Positions 41,060-49,799 are shown, counted from the first letter of the stretch. The stretch is 64,000 nucleotides of DNA from Variovorax sp. PAMC 28711 (GCF_001577265.1 NZ_CP014517.1:2950501-3014500), one strand, 5' to 3'. Numbers and translations: made by a program. Notes: generated by a model from the letters alone, not told the origin.

Positions 41060-41127
41060 AGGCGTTGTCGATCGGTATCTTTTTGATAGCAACCTGCGCC
41101 CGCTGGATCAGCGCGCAAGAGCGATTT

Positions 41128-41151
41128 GTCACAAAGCCGGTATATTGTGAC
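41128..41151. promoter_or_regulatory. Perfect inverted repeat upstream of ribF and the HNH gene
   Basis: GTCACAA, ten bases, then TTGTGAC. It lies 69 bases before the ribF start and 86 bases before the HNH gene, in an otherwise noncoding divergent region. A TATATT lies inside the spacer. It could be a dimer operator; no regulator can be assigned. Confidence 0.45.
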
Positions 41152-41236
41152 GCAGTGCGTCAGTTGCCATCGGCAGGTGGCGTGCTCCGTGTCCCTGGTC
41201 TTTCCTTTGTTCTTCCCTGTGATGAGGAGGCGTGTG

Positions 41237-41797
41237 GTGAAGGTCTTGAAGCTGTCGGCCCAAGGGCTGCCCCAGTCGTGGATTTCGCTTGAACAGGCGG
41301 TGATCCACTACGCCGCGGACGAGGTGCGTTGGGAAGTGGGCGCCCAGGTGGCGGTGTTCCGCGGCGGGCACAACGCCGTCACCGGCAAGCAATCGCAGAT
41401 TGCGATCAACAGCATCATCGGCACCAAGGGCGTGCCCCGCATCAACCCTTTCACGCAGCGCCCCGGACTCAGCAACAGCAAGCTTTTCGCGCGCGACCGA
41501 AACGTCTGCGCCTACTGCGGCAGGCACTTCCCCGAAGACGAGCTCACGCGCGAACACATCATTCCGTTCGCGCAAAAGGGCATCGACACCTGGATGAACG
41601 TGGTCACGGCCTGCAAGCCGTGCAATCACAGAAAAAGCAGCCGCACGCCCGAACAGGCGCACATGCCGCTGCTCTATGCGCCGTATGTGCCCAGCCTGTG
41701 GGAAGACTTCATCCTGCGCAATCGCCGCATCCTGGCGGACCAGATGGAGTTCCTGATGGCGCATCTGCCGCATTCCTCGCGGCTGCACGAAAACTGA
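41237..41797 (+). CDS. HNH endonuclease
   Basis: 186 residues. Zinc pairs CAYC (91-94) and CKPC (126-129) frame the HNH core: His107 in LTREHIIP, Asn121 in WMNVVTACKPCNHRKS. The N-terminal half (LSLEQA-like, with FRGGHN) is typical of a widespread family of small stand-alone HNH proteins in beta- and gammaproteobacteria whose role is not known. A GTG start is supported by AGGAGG six bases upstream; an upstream in-frame ATG would place that Shine-Dalgarno inside the gene. Confidence 0.87.
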   Translation: MKVLKLSAQGLPQSWISLEQAVIHYAADEVRWEVGAQVAVFRGGHNAVTGKQSQIAINSIIGTKGVPRINPFTQRPGLSNSKLFARDRNVCAYCGRHFPEDELTREHIIPFAQKGIDTWMNVVTACKPCNHRKSSRTPEQAHMPLLYAPYVPSLWEDFILRNRRILADQMEFLMAHLPHSSRLHEN

Positions 41798-41814
41798 CCT
41801 CGCCCGCGAGGCGG

Positions 41815-43197
41815 TCAGTAGGTCAGTTCCAGCAAGGTCATGTGGCCTCGCGCGGCCGGCCAGGTCTGGCCGGTGACGTGTTCTCCGTTGAATTCGGCTG
41901 TCACCGTGCGCTGCGCATCGGTCGCCAGCTTGCGCTTGGAACTCGACACGCCTGCGCCCTGGGGCGGCACACCGGCAAGCGTGGTCTGGCCGTCGAAGCG
42001 CATGGTGTCGCGCTGGGCGTCGAAGTACCCGCGCGGCCGCGTGAAGATCACGATGGCCTTCGCATCGGCATCGGGCGGCAGGATGCGGTCGGGCCGCAGG
42101 TTGACCACCTGACTACTGCGCGCGAACGGGCTCCGATAGATGTGTGTCGTTGCGTAGCCTGGCGCGGTGATCTCGAACTCGTACGCGGTGCCGGCTTGCG
42201 CTGCGAACGGCCCCCAGCGGCCGTCGGCGGCGATGGTCTTGCGATAGGCCGCCTCGCCGCGCCGTGCACCGGTGGCGGGATCGGTCGCGTAAACGGCCAG
42301 CTGTGCGCCGACCAGCGCGAGGTTGTTGGTGAACTGGCCGCCCGCCGGGTCGGTGCTGGAAAGACCCAGGCCCGTCAGTCGACCGTCGAGGACCAGGCTC
42401 GCTTCCGTCGCGATGACCGGCGACTTCGGTGATTCGCCCGTCAGGAATTGCCAGGTCGACGCGAACGCCGCCGGCGAGAAAGACGTCTCGCGGTGGTCGG
42501 CCTTGGGCAGGACGACGTTGGTCGCGCCTTTGAGCGCCGGTCCGTCGTAGCCGATGTTCGTCGGCTTGCCGGGCGCGCCGATCCACACGCCGTCGGGTTG
42601 GGCGTATTTGTCGTTGCTGTCCGAACGCAGGGTCAGCCACTTCACGCCGGGCGTGACCTCGTCGCCATTCGGTCCCTTGGGCGCATTGAGCTGCCGCATG
42701 AAGGTCGACAGACCCGAGAACTCGCTCTGCTCGTTGAAGCCCTGGATGGCCCAGATGCCGTGCGCCGGATTGCCGCCGAGCACCACATGGCTCACGACGG
42801 CTGCACCACCGCCGTTCTGCACGTAGTTGCGGATGGTGTTGCCACCGCGCGAATTGCCGATCAGCACCACCTTGCTCGCCCCGGTCGCCTTCAGCACCTT
42901 GTCGACTTCTGCCTTCAGGAAAGCCGACGATTCCGCCGTCGACGTGCGCCCCGGCTGCGCAGCGGTGTCGTTGTCGCGTGCAAGCGGGTAGGGCTGATCG
43001 GCAGCGAACAGCCGATCGCGTGGCCAGCCATTCGATTCAAAGCGCCACATCGTCGTCTGCCACAGCGCGGCCGAATCGCCGTTGCCATGCACGAAGACAA
43101 TCGGCGGTCGGTCGCTGGACGAAACGTTCATGGTGCTGCAGGCGGCAAGCAAGGAGGTGGCCAGGGCGCTGGCAATCAGATGGCGACGGGTGGGCAT
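41815..43197 (-). CDS. Lipoprotein alpha/beta-hydrolase
   Basis: 460 residues. The N-terminus PTRRHLIASALATSLLAAC combines an Arg-Arg pair with a lipobox ending at Cys20, so the protein is probably a lipoprotein, perhaps Tat-exported. The hydrolase part has the oxyanion region FVHGNGDSA and the nucleophile elbow GNSRGG (Ser about 115), with DHRETSFSP as likely His. The last 190 residues form beta-rich repeats that may bind substrate. Secreted esterase or polyester-degrading activity is plausible but not proved. Confidence 0.82.
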   Translation of the reverse strand: MPTRRHLIASALATSLLAACSTMNVSSSDRPPIVFVHGNGDSAALWQTTMWRFESNGWPRDRLFAADQPYPLARDNDTAAQPGRTSTAESSAFLKAEVDKVLKATGASKVVLIGNSRGGNTIRNYVQNGGGAAVVSHVVLGGNPAHGIWAIQGFNEQSEFSGLSTFMRQLNAPKGPNGDEVTPGVKWLTLRSDSNDKYAQPDGVWIGAPGKPTNIGYDGPALKGATNVVLPKADHRETSFSPAAFASTWQFLTGESPKSPVIATEASLVLDGRLTGLGLSSTDPAGGQFTNNLALVGAQLAVYATDPATGARRGEAAYRKTIAADGRWGPFAAQAGTAYEFEITAPGYATTHIYRSPFARSSQVVNLRPDRILPPDADAKAIVIFTRPRGYFDAQRDTMRFDGQTTLAGVPPQGAGVSSSKRKLATDAQRTVTAEFNGEHVTGQTWPAARGHMTLLELTY

Positions 43198-43224
43198 CGG
43201 GTGTCTCGGTTTTCCAAATACAAA

Positions 43225-43251
43225 CGCCCGCCAGCGCGATGCTGGCGGGCG
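43225..43251 (-). terminator. Terminator of the acyl-CoA dehydrogenase pair
   Basis: A perfect 11 bp stem (CGCCCGCCAGC with GCTGGCGGGCG) around a five-base loop. On the minus strand it is followed by TTTGTATTTGG. It lies 34 bases after the stop of the downstream dehydrogenase gene. Confidence 0.8.
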
Positions 43252-43284
43252 CGAATGGCGATCAAGAAGATAGCGCTCGCATGG

Positions 43285-44400
43285 TCAGGCGAAGACGCCC
43301 GCAGTGTCGTTCATGCGGCTCGACACTTCTTCCAGGTGGTGCAGCGTATCGCCGAAAGTCATCTCCATTTGCGTCAGCTTGCGGAAGTAATGGCTGGCGA
43401 TGTATTCATCGGTCACGCCGATACCGCCGTGCAGCTGCACCGCATTGGCGGCCACATAGCGCATCGACAGGCCCAGCTGGTACTTGGCGCGAGCCATCGC
43501 CTGCCGGCGTTCTTCCGTGGGCGCGTTCAGCTTGAGCGTGGCGTAGTAGCTCATCGAGCGCGCCAGTTCGAGCTGCATCTTCATGTCTGCGATGCGATGG
43601 CGCAGTGCCTGGAAGGTGGAGATGACCACGCCGAACTGCTTGCGCTGGTTCATGTAGTCGATGGTGAGCGCGACGGTCTTGTCCATCACGCCGACGGCTT
43701 CGGCACACAGGGCTGCGATGCCGATGTCCACCGCGTGCTCGAGCGCCGCGAGTCCGTCGGTCGTGACCAGCGTTGCAGCGGCCTTGTCGAACACGACCTC
43801 GGACGAACGGGCGCCGTCCTGCGTGCTGTAGCCGCGTGATTCGACGCCGCTGGCAGCGCGCTCGACCAGGAACAGTGCGATCTTGCCGTCGAGCTGCGCC
43901 GGCACGAGATAGGCATCCGCTTCGTCACCGACCGCGACGAGGCTTTTGGTGCCGTTCACGGTGTAGCCGTCGCCGACTTTCGTCGCCTTGGCCGCGCACA
44001 CGTCGAGCTTGTAGCGCGCCTTGCGCTCCTGGTAGGCGAGCACCACGATCGCCTCGCCGCCGGCCAGACGCGGCAGCCACTGGGCCTTGACGTCGGCGCC
44101 GGCGTAGCCGCTGATCACGCCGCTCGACACCAGCGTCTGCGCGAAGGGTTCGAGCACGATCCCGCGGCCCAGTTCTTCCATCACGACCATGCCGGCCACC
44201 GGGCCCATGCCCAGGCCGCCGTCGTCTTCGGAAATGTAGAGACCGCCGAGGCCGAGTTCGTTGACCTCGTTCCATGCCTCGCGCGAGAAGCCGCCCGCCG
44301 CTTCGATCTTGCGGCGGCGCTCGAAGTCATAGCCTTTGTCGACCCACTTGCGAACTGCGTCGCGCAGCTGTTCCTGGTCGTCGGTGAAATTGAAATCCAT
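43285..44400 (-). CDS. Acyl-CoA dehydrogenase family protein (second of a pair)
   Basis: 371-residue flavoprotein of the acyl-CoA dehydrogenase fold. The helical N-terminal domain starts MDFNFTDDQEQLRDAV. The middle beta domain has VNGTKSLV. The C-terminus has QLHGGIGVTDEYIASHYFRKL, as in paired FadE28/ChsE-type subunits. GGAGA precedes the ATG. It lies 37 bases downstream of another acyl-CoA dehydrogenase gene, and the two probably form one heteromeric enzyme acting on a CoA-linked acid. The substrate is unknown. Confidence 0.9.
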   Translation of the reverse strand: MDFNFTDDQEQLRDAVRKWVDKGYDFERRRKIEAAGGFSREAWNEVNELGLGGLYISEDDGGLGMGPVAGMVVMEELGRGIVLEPFAQTLVSSGVISGYAGADVKAQWLPRLAGGEAIVVLAYQERKARYKLDVCAAKATKVGDGYTVNGTKSLVAVGDEADAYLVPAQLDGKIALFLVERAASGVESRGYSTQDGARSSEVVFDKAAATLVTTDGLAALEHAVDIGIAALCAEAVGVMDKTVALTIDYMNQRKQFGVVISTFQALRHRIADMKMQLELARSMSYYATLKLNAPTEERRQAMARAKYQLGLSMRYVAANAVQLHGGIGVTDEYIASHYFRKLTQMEMTFGDTLHHLEEVSSRMNDTAGVFA

Positions 44401-44437
44401 GTGTGTATCTCCGTTCGTCCTGAGCGTTGTCGAAGGC

Positions 44438-45619
44438 TTAGCCGAGGATGGTCTGCGCGACGATGTTGCGCTGCACTTCGTTGGAACCACCGTAGATGGT
44501 TGTCTTGCGCATGTTGAAGAAGGTCGACGTGAGCGGCGCGAGCGCCGGGTTGCCGCCGGGGAAGTTGCCCTGGTAGCCGGCTTCCATCGCTTCGCGGATG
44601 AGCGGCAGCGAATAAGGGCCGCCGGCCAGCATCATCAGTTCGCTGTAGCGCTGCTGGATTTCGCTGCCGCGGATCTTGAGCAAGCCGGCGACGTCGAGCG
44701 AGTTCTTGCCCGAGCTGGCTGCCGACAGCACGCGCAACACCATCATCTCGAGCGCGACGACGTCGACTTCGAGCTTGGCGATCTCGTCGCGGAAGCGCTG
44801 GTCTTCCCAGACGCCTTCGCTCTTGGCGATGCGCTTGAGCCGTTCCAGCTCGCGCTTGGCGCGGTTGACGTCGGCGATGTTGGTGCGCTCGTGGCTCAGC
44901 AGGTGCTTGGCGTAAGTCCAGCCCTTGTTTTCTTCACCGATCAGGTTCTCGGCCGGCACTTCGACGTTGTCGAAGAACACTTCGTTCACTTCGTGGCCGC
45001 CGTCCAGCAGCTTGATCGGACGAACCGTCACGCCGGGCGACTTCATGTCGAGCAGCAGGAACGAGATGCCGGTCTGCGGCTTGCCCTCGTTGCTGGTGCG
45101 CACGAGGTTGAACATCCAGTCGCCGTACTGGCCGAGCGTGGTCCAGGTCTTCTGGCCATTGACGATGTATTTGTCGCCGACGCGCTCCGCCTTGGTTTTG
45201 ACCGAAGCCAGGTCGGAACCCGATCCCGGCTCGCTGTAGCCTTGGCTCCACCAGACGTCGCCACTGGCGATGCCTGGGAGAAAGCGTTTTTGCTGCTCGG
45301 CGTTGCCGAAGGCCATGATCACCGGCGCCACCATGACAGGGCCGAAAGGGATGATGCGCGGGGCGCCGGCCAGTGCGGTTTCTTCTTCGAACAGGTGACG
45401 TTGGATCGCGGTCCAGCCCGGTCCGCCGAATTCCTGGGGCCAGCCGTAGCCCAGCCAGCCTTTCTTGCCGAGGATCTTGGCCCAGCGTTGCAGGTCCGCG
45501 CGCGTCAGTTCGAGCGCGTTATGGACCTTGTGGGAGATCTCTTCGGGAAGGTTTTCTTTGACCCAAGCGCGAATCTCTTCGCGGAACTTCTGTTCTTCGG
45601 GCGTGAAGCTCAAATCCAT
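44438..45619 (-). CDS. Acyl-CoA dehydrogenase family protein (first of a pair)
   Basis: 393 residues. Family motifs are WPQEFGGPGWT, QGYSEPGSGSDLAS in the FAD-binding region, VNGQKTWTT, and RKTTIYGGSNEVQRNIVAQ at the end. The catalytic Glu of typical medium-chain enzymes (YEGT) is replaced by Gly (YGGS), as in several members of the large FadE group. It is first in a two-gene unit closed by the terminator at 43225-43251. A TetR-like palindrome lies in its promoter region. Confidence 0.92.
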   Translation of the reverse strand: MDLSFTPEEQKFREEIRAWVKENLPEEISHKVHNALELTRADLQRWAKILGKKGWLGYGWPQEFGGPGWTAIQRHLFEEETALAGAPRIIPFGPVMVAPVIMAFGNAEQQKRFLPGIASGDVWWSQGYSEPGSGSDLASVKTKAERVGDKYIVNGQKTWTTLGQYGDWMFNLVRTSNEGKPQTGISFLLLDMKSPGVTVRPIKLLDGGHEVNEVFFDNVEVPAENLIGEENKGWTYAKHLLSHERTNIADVNRAKRELERLKRIAKSEGVWEDQRFRDEIAKLEVDVVALEMMVLRVLSAASSGKNSLDVAGLLKIRGSEIQQRYSELMMLAGGPYSLPLIREAMEAGYQGNFPGGNPALAPLTSTFFNMRKTTIYGGSNEVQRNIVAQTILG

Positions 45620-45678
45620 GCGTGCCTCGCTCAGTTGATCGGGGCGCCGGTGTGGCGCTGTCTCCGGAATCCGGTGTT

Positions 45679-45696
45679 TTAGCACGGTCGTGCTGA
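45679..45696. promoter_or_regulatory. Palindromic operator-like site upstream of the dehydrogenase pair
   Basis: AGCACG-GT-CGTGCT (core 45681-45694), 62 bases before the dehydrogenase ATG. On the minus strand it falls between TCGAAA and TAAAAC, which are possible -35 and -10 boxes 16 bases apart. The form resembles operators of TetR-type repressors of acyl-CoA breakdown; I cannot name the repressor. Confidence 0.5.
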
Positions 45697-45760
45697 TTTT
45701 CGATGTCCGCGCGGCGACAACTTCCCCCGCGGAAGGGAGAACAGATAATCCCGCCCTTCC

Positions 45761-46369
45761 ATGAAGAACATCGTCATCCTGATTTCCGGCAGCGGCTCCA
45801 ACATGGCGGCCATCGTGCGAGCCGCCAAGCGGGAGCGCTGGGCCGCGCGTTTCGACGCCCGGGTGGTTGCGGTGCTGAGCAACAAGCCGGCGGCTGCCGG
45901 CTTGACGCTGGCGGCCGCGCACGGCGTGGCGACCACGGTGGTCGACCACACCGCATTCGCGTCACGCGAGGCGTTCGACGCGGCGCTGGCCGCCGCCATC
46001 GACGTGCATGCGCCGGCGCTGGTGGTGCTCGCCGGTTTCATGCGCATCCTGACGCCGGGCTTCGTGGCGCGCTATGCGGGGCGCCTGATCAATATCCATC
46101 CGTCGCTGTTGCCGGCTTTTCCGGGTCTGCACACGCACCAGCGCGCGATCGACGCGGGCTGCCAGGTGGCCGGCGTCACGGTGCACCAGGTGACGACGGA
46201 GCTCGATCACGGCCCGATCTTGGCGCAGGCCGCGGTGCCGGTCCTGCCCGGCGACACCGCGAAAGATCTGGCCCGACGGGTGCTGGCTCAGGAGCACCGT
46301 CTCTATCCGGCGGCCGTGGAACGGTGGCTTCGGACCGAAAACGCGGACGAAGGCCTGCGCGGCGGCTAG
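45761..46369 (+). CDS. purN: Phosphoribosylglycinamide formyltransferase
   Basis: 202 residues. Transfers a formyl group from 10-formyl-THF to GAR in purine synthesis. MKNIVILISGSGSNM at the start, the folate-binding GFMRIL, the catalytic Asn-His in LINIHPSLLPAFPGLHTHQ, and the later Asp in TTELDHGPI are all present. It is divergent from the dehydrogenase pair over 141 bases. The stop shares CTAG with the convergent DUF1653 gene. Confidence 0.97.
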   Translation: MKNIVILISGSGSNMAAIVRAAKRERWAARFDARVVAVLSNKPAAAGLTLAAAHGVATTVVDHTAFASREAFDAALAAAIDVHAPALVVLAGFMRILTPGFVARYAGRLINIHPSLLPAFPGLHTHQRAIDAGCQVAGVTVHQVTTELDHGPILAQAAVPVLPGDTAKDLARRVLAQEHRLYPAAVERWLRTENADEGLRGG

Positions 46370-46602
46370 CGGATTCGCTCGAAGCGCGGGCGCACCACGC
46401 CATCGATTTCCACGGTCTCGCCGAACATCGCGGCAGGACGGACCCACAGTCCGCGCTGTCCGTAGAGCGCGCGGTACAAGGTCATCGGCTCCAGCGTCTC
46501 GCTGTGGCGTACGGTGTCGAGCACGTCGTACTCGCCGCCCTTGTAGTGGCGGTAGCGTCCCGGCGGGGTGGCGATCAGTGGGGGCAGGTCGTCGTCGTTC
46601 AT
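46366..46602 (-). CDS. DUF1653 domain protein
   Basis: 78 residues. The core PPGRYRHYKGGEYDVLDTVRHSETLEPM and the later LWVRPAAMF are diagnostic of DUF1653, a small beta-rich family without known function. The frame is open far upstream, but only as the antisense of the methyltransferase gene; the ATG at 46602 gives the normal family length. The final codon overlaps that of purN within CTAG. Confidence 0.87.
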   Translation of the reverse strand: MNDDDLPPLIATPPGRYRHYKGGEYDVLDTVRHSETLEPMTLYRALYGQRGLWVRPAAMFGETVEIDGVVRPRFERIR

Positions 46603-46641
46603 GCCGGCATTGTCGGAGGGCGCGGATGGGACAATCGACCC

Positions 46642-47913
46642 ATGCACCCCAAAGCCCTGTTGGAGGCGACCACCGATCTGGTCGGCCTCGTCCTGAAATT
46701 TGATCATCCCGCCGACCAGGTCGTTTCGCGCTTTTTTCGCGAGCACCGTGAATTCGGCCCACGCGAGCGCGCCACCCTGGCGGAAACCGTCTACACCGTG
46801 CTGCGCAAGAAATTGCTGTTCGACCACCTCTCGCCCTCGGGCAGCGGCTCCAAGGAGCGGCGCATGGCGATCCTGGGCTTCTACGGCCCGCGCGATTTTC
46901 TGAAGAGCGCGCTCAACGACACCGAAAAGCGCTGGCTCGACAACTGCGACGCCGTCAAGCCGGACGACCTGCTCGACCGCCATCGCCACAACCTGCCGGA
47001 GTGGCTGGTCACGCCGCTGAAGGCCCAGTTGGGCGACGGGTTCTGGCCGCTGGTCGAAAGCCTCCAGCAGCCCGCGCCGCTCGACCTGCGGGTCAACACG
47101 CTCAATGACAAGCGCGCCGATGTGAAGGCGGAACTCAAGAAAGCCGGCGTGCCGGCCCTCGAGACGCCCTTTTCGCCGTGGGGCCTGCGCATCGACGGCA
47201 AGCCGGCGCTCAACAAGTTCGACGCCTTCGCGCGCGGTGCGGTTGAAGTCCAGGACGAGGGCTCGCAACTGCTCGCGCTGATCCTCGACGCCAAGCGTGG
47301 CGAAATGGTGGTGGATTTCTGTGCCGGTGCCGGCGGCAAGACGCTCGCGATCGGCGCGTCGATGCGCAATACCGGTCGCCTGTACGCATTCGACACGTCG
47401 GCGCACCGGCTCGACGCGCTCAAGCCGCGCCTCGCGCGCAGCAAGCTGTCAAATGTGCATCCGGCCGCCATCGCGCACGAGCGCGACGACCGCGTCAAGC
47501 GGCTGGCGGGGAAGATCGACCGTGTGCTGGTCGACGCGCCGTGCTCGGGGTTGGGCACCTTGCGGCGCAATCCCGACCTGAAATGGCGCCAGTCGCCCCA
47601 GTCGGTGGCCGAACTCACCGCCAAACAAACGGCGATCCTGCAAAGCGCAGCCCGGCTGCTCAAGTCGGGCGGCCGCCTCGTGTACGCGACCTGCAGTGTT
47701 CTGCCGGAAGAAAACGAGGCCATCGCGGAAGCTTTCGGAGCGGCGAATCCCGATTTCGAGCCCCAAGATGCCGGTGAGTTGCTCAAGGCGTTGAAAGTGG
47801 AGGGTGCGGAAGGGCTTTGCGCCGGCGGCGAAACCGGTACGCGCTACCTGCGGCTCTGGACCCACCTTCACGCGACGGACGGTTTCTTTGCCGCCGTGTG
47901 GAACCGCAAGTAG
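46642..47913 (+). CDS. RsmB/NOP family RNA cytosine methyltransferase
   Basis: 423 residues. The N-terminal helical part (1-130) is followed by the PLDLRVNTL segment. The SAM-binding domain has VDFCAGAGGKTLAI, with the two cysteines in VDAPCSGLGT (motif IV) and YATCSVLPEEN (motif VI) that perform and release the m5C transfer. It is a close relative of RsmB (16S rRNA m5C967), but I leave the symbol open because the organism may hold several paralogues. The ATG gives MHPKALLEATTDLV. Confidence 0.9.
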   Translation: MHPKALLEATTDLVGLVLKFDHPADQVVSRFFREHREFGPRERATLAETVYTVLRKKLLFDHLSPSGSGSKERRMAILGFYGPRDFLKSALNDTEKRWLDNCDAVKPDDLLDRHRHNLPEWLVTPLKAQLGDGFWPLVESLQQPAPLDLRVNTLNDKRADVKAELKKAGVPALETPFSPWGLRIDGKPALNKFDAFARGAVEVQDEGSQLLALILDAKRGEMVVDFCAGAGGKTLAIGASMRNTGRLYAFDTSAHRLDALKPRLARSKLSNVHPAAIAHERDDRVKRLAGKIDRVLVDAPCSGLGTLRRNPDLKWRQSPQSVAELTAKQTAILQSAARLLKSGGRLVYATCSVLPEENEAIAEAFGAANPDFEPQDAGELLKALKVEGAEGLCAGGETGTRYLRLWTHLHATDGFFAAVWNRK

Positions 47914-48044
47914 GCGCGACGCTCCAAAGAAGTGGTAATCACACGGTTTGCCAAGGATAAAGGGCCTCAATTTGGCCCCGCAGCCGTAAAATCTGTGGTT
48001 ATCTTAAGGCTGCACCTTCGTGTGGCCATGGAGTACCTGACTCA

Positions 48045-49259
48045 ATGTTGCTTCCTGATTGGGCCGTCCTGAGCGCGGCCATCGACTGGCTCGGACACGG
48101 CTTGTGGAACCTCACATGGTGGCAAATCGTGTTGTACACGCTCGTCACCACGCACATCACCATCGTGGGTGTGACGGTGTTCCTGCACCGCACGCAAACG
48201 CACCGGGCCATGGATCTGGGCCCGATCCCTTCGCACTTCTTCCGCTTCTGGCTGTGGCTGGGAACCGGCATGGTGACCAAGGAATGGGTCGCGATTCACC
48301 GCAAGCACCACGCGAAGTGCGAGACGGAAGAAGACCCGCACAGCCCGCAAGTCAAGGGCATCGACGAAGTCATGTGGCGCGGCGCCGAGCTGTATCGCAA
48401 GGAATCGAAGAACAAGGAAACGATGGCCCGTTACGGCCACGGCACACCTGACGACTGGATCGAGCGCAACCTGTACACCCGTTACAGCTGGCAGGGTGTG
48501 GGCGTCATGCTCATCCTGAACCTGGCCTTGTTCGGCGCGATCGGTCTGGCCGTGTGGGCCGTGCAAATGCTCTGGATCCCGTTCTGGGCGGCCGGCGTGG
48601 TGAACGGCATCGGCCATTTCTGGGGCTACCGCAATTTCGAGGCGGTGGACGCCAGTCGGAACATCTCGCCAGTGGGCATCATCATCGGCGGCGAAGAGCT
48701 GCACAACAACCATCACACGTATCCGACATCGGCCAAGTTCTCGGTCAAGAAATACGAGTTCGACATTGGCTGGCTTTATATCCAGATGTTCCAGGCCGTT
48801 GGCTGGGCCAAGGTCAAGAAGGTGCCGCCAAAGATGCTGATCGGCGAGGTTCGCCCGGTGGCCGACGAAAAGACGCTCGAGGCGGTGATCGCCAATCGCT
48901 ACGAAGTGATGGCCGGTTACGCCCGCGGCATGCGCAGCACCGTCAAGGACGAGCTGGCGCAACTCAAGTCCAAGGGCGCCGATTTGTCGGTGCTGAAGTC
49001 GGCCAATCGCTGGCTGCACCGGGACGACGACAAGGTGCCGGCTGCGGCCAAGCCGACCCTGGTGCAGGCCCGCGCGGCACACCCGGTGATCGACAAGATG
49101 GTCACGATGCGCGAAGAACTTCGTCAGCTGTGGTTAAACACCTCGCAGTCGCGCGAGCAACTGGCTGTGGATCTCGCCGCCTGGTGCCACCGTGCCGAAG
49201 CCAGCGGCATTGCTGCGCTGCACGAGTTCTCGGTCCGGTTGCGGGCTGCACGCGCCTGA
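48045..49259 (+). CDS. Membrane fatty acid desaturase (delta-9 type)
   Basis: 404 residues. Three histidine boxes bind the diiron centre: HRTQTH (48-53), HRKHH (85-89) and HNNHH (220-224). Four membrane helices are present. The C-terminus runs about 130 residues past the third box and includes charged helices. It introduces a cis double bond in acyl chains for membrane fluidity. It is monocistronic, followed by a terminator, in a position opposite to rpmBG. Confidence 0.92.
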   Translation: MLLPDWAVLSAAIDWLGHGLWNLTWWQIVLYTLVTTHITIVGVTVFLHRTQTHRAMDLGPIPSHFFRFWLWLGTGMVTKEWVAIHRKHHAKCETEEDPHSPQVKGIDEVMWRGAELYRKESKNKETMARYGHGTPDDWIERNLYTRYSWQGVGVMLILNLALFGAIGLAVWAVQMLWIPFWAAGVVNGIGHFWGYRNFEAVDASRNISPVGIIIGGEELHNNHHTYPTSAKFSVKKYEFDIGWLYIQMFQAVGWAKVKKVPPKMLIGEVRPVADEKTLEAVIANRYEVMAGYARGMRSTVKDELAQLKSKGADLSVLKSANRWLHRDDDKVPAAAKPTLVQARAAHPVIDKMVTMREELRQLWLNTSQSREQLAVDLAAWCHRAEASGIAALHEFSVRLRAARA

Positions 49260-49281
49260 TTGGGTCGGGCGGTCTGTTGAG

Positions 49282-49308
49282 AAAGCCGGCTTTCGAGCCG
49301 GCTTTTTT
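49282..49308 (+). terminator. Terminator of the desaturase gene
   Basis: AAAGCCGGC pairs with GCCGGCTTT around a six-base loop, then TTT. It starts 22 bases after the desaturase stop. Confidence 0.85.
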
Positions 49309-49334
49309 ATGTGTGATCACAAACTGAAGGCGAC

Positions 49335-49366
49335 AAAAAACCCGCTGGATCGCAGCGGGTTTTTTG
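49335..49366 (-). terminator. Terminator of rpmBG (bidirectional in form)
   Basis: AAAAAACCCGCTG pairs with CAGCGGGTTTTTT around a five-base loop. It lies just past the rpmG stop on the minus strand. The A and T runs on both flanks let it act in both directions. Confidence 0.87.
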
Positions 49367-49380
49367 TGGCTCAGGCTGAT

Positions 49381-49554
49381 TTACTTCAGCTTGATTTCCT
49401 TGTACTCGACGTGCTTGCGCGCCTTAGGGTCGAACTTCATGATCGACATCTTTTCAGGCATCGTCTTCTTGTTTTTGCTGGTCGTGTAGAAGTGGCCGGT
49501 ACCCGCGGTGGATTCCAGCTTGATCTTTTCGCGTCCGCCTTTGCTCGTTGCCAT
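49381..49554 (-). CDS. rpmG: 50S ribosomal protein L33
   Basis: 57-residue ribosomal protein. It begins [29 protein letters not shown] and ends YKEIKLK, typical of L33. No cysteines are present, so it is the zinc-independent form, as usual in this group. It follows rpmB by 11 bases and is closed by the hairpin at 49335-49366. Confidence 0.97.
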   Translation of the reverse strand: MATSKGGREKIKLESTAGTGHFYTTSKNKKTMPEKMSIMKFDPKARKHVEYKEIKLK

Positions 49555-49565
49555 GATTCAGCTCC

Positions 49566-49799
49566 TTAAGCTTGGCCGCGTGCGCGCAGGTCTGCGAGCA
49601 CGGCGTCGATGCCGTTCTTGTCGATCAGGCGAAGGGCGGCGCTCGAAACGCGCAAACGCACCCAACGGTTTTCTGTTTCGACCCAGAAACGACGGTATTG
49701 CAGGTTCGGCAGGAACCGGCGCTTGGTTTTGTTGTTGGCGTGGGAAACATTGTTTCCGACCATCGGGCCCTTGCCCGTGACTTCACATACGCGTGCCAT
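49566..49799 (-). CDS. rpmB: 50S ribosomal protein L28
   Basis: 77 residues. [27 protein letters not shown] is the standard start of L28, and only one Cys remains of the zinc set. Cotranscribed with rpmG. The leader from the predicted promoter (49918-49923) is about 110 bases, long enough for translational feedback, but I see no defined structure. Confidence 0.97.
   Translation of the reverse strand: MARVCEVTGKGPMVGNNVSHANNKTKRRFLPNLQYRRFWVETENRWVRLRVSSAALRLIDKNGIDAVLADLRARGQA

Noticed and set aside
41060-41236. Coding extension upstream of the HNH gene to 41126
   Set aside because: The extra residues are not typical for the family, and AGGAGG directly precedes the chosen GTG.
47914-48044. 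GGGCC/GGCCC hairpin before the desaturase as a terminator or riboswitch
   Set aside because: The stem has only five pairs and no T run. No known riboswitch core could be recognised.
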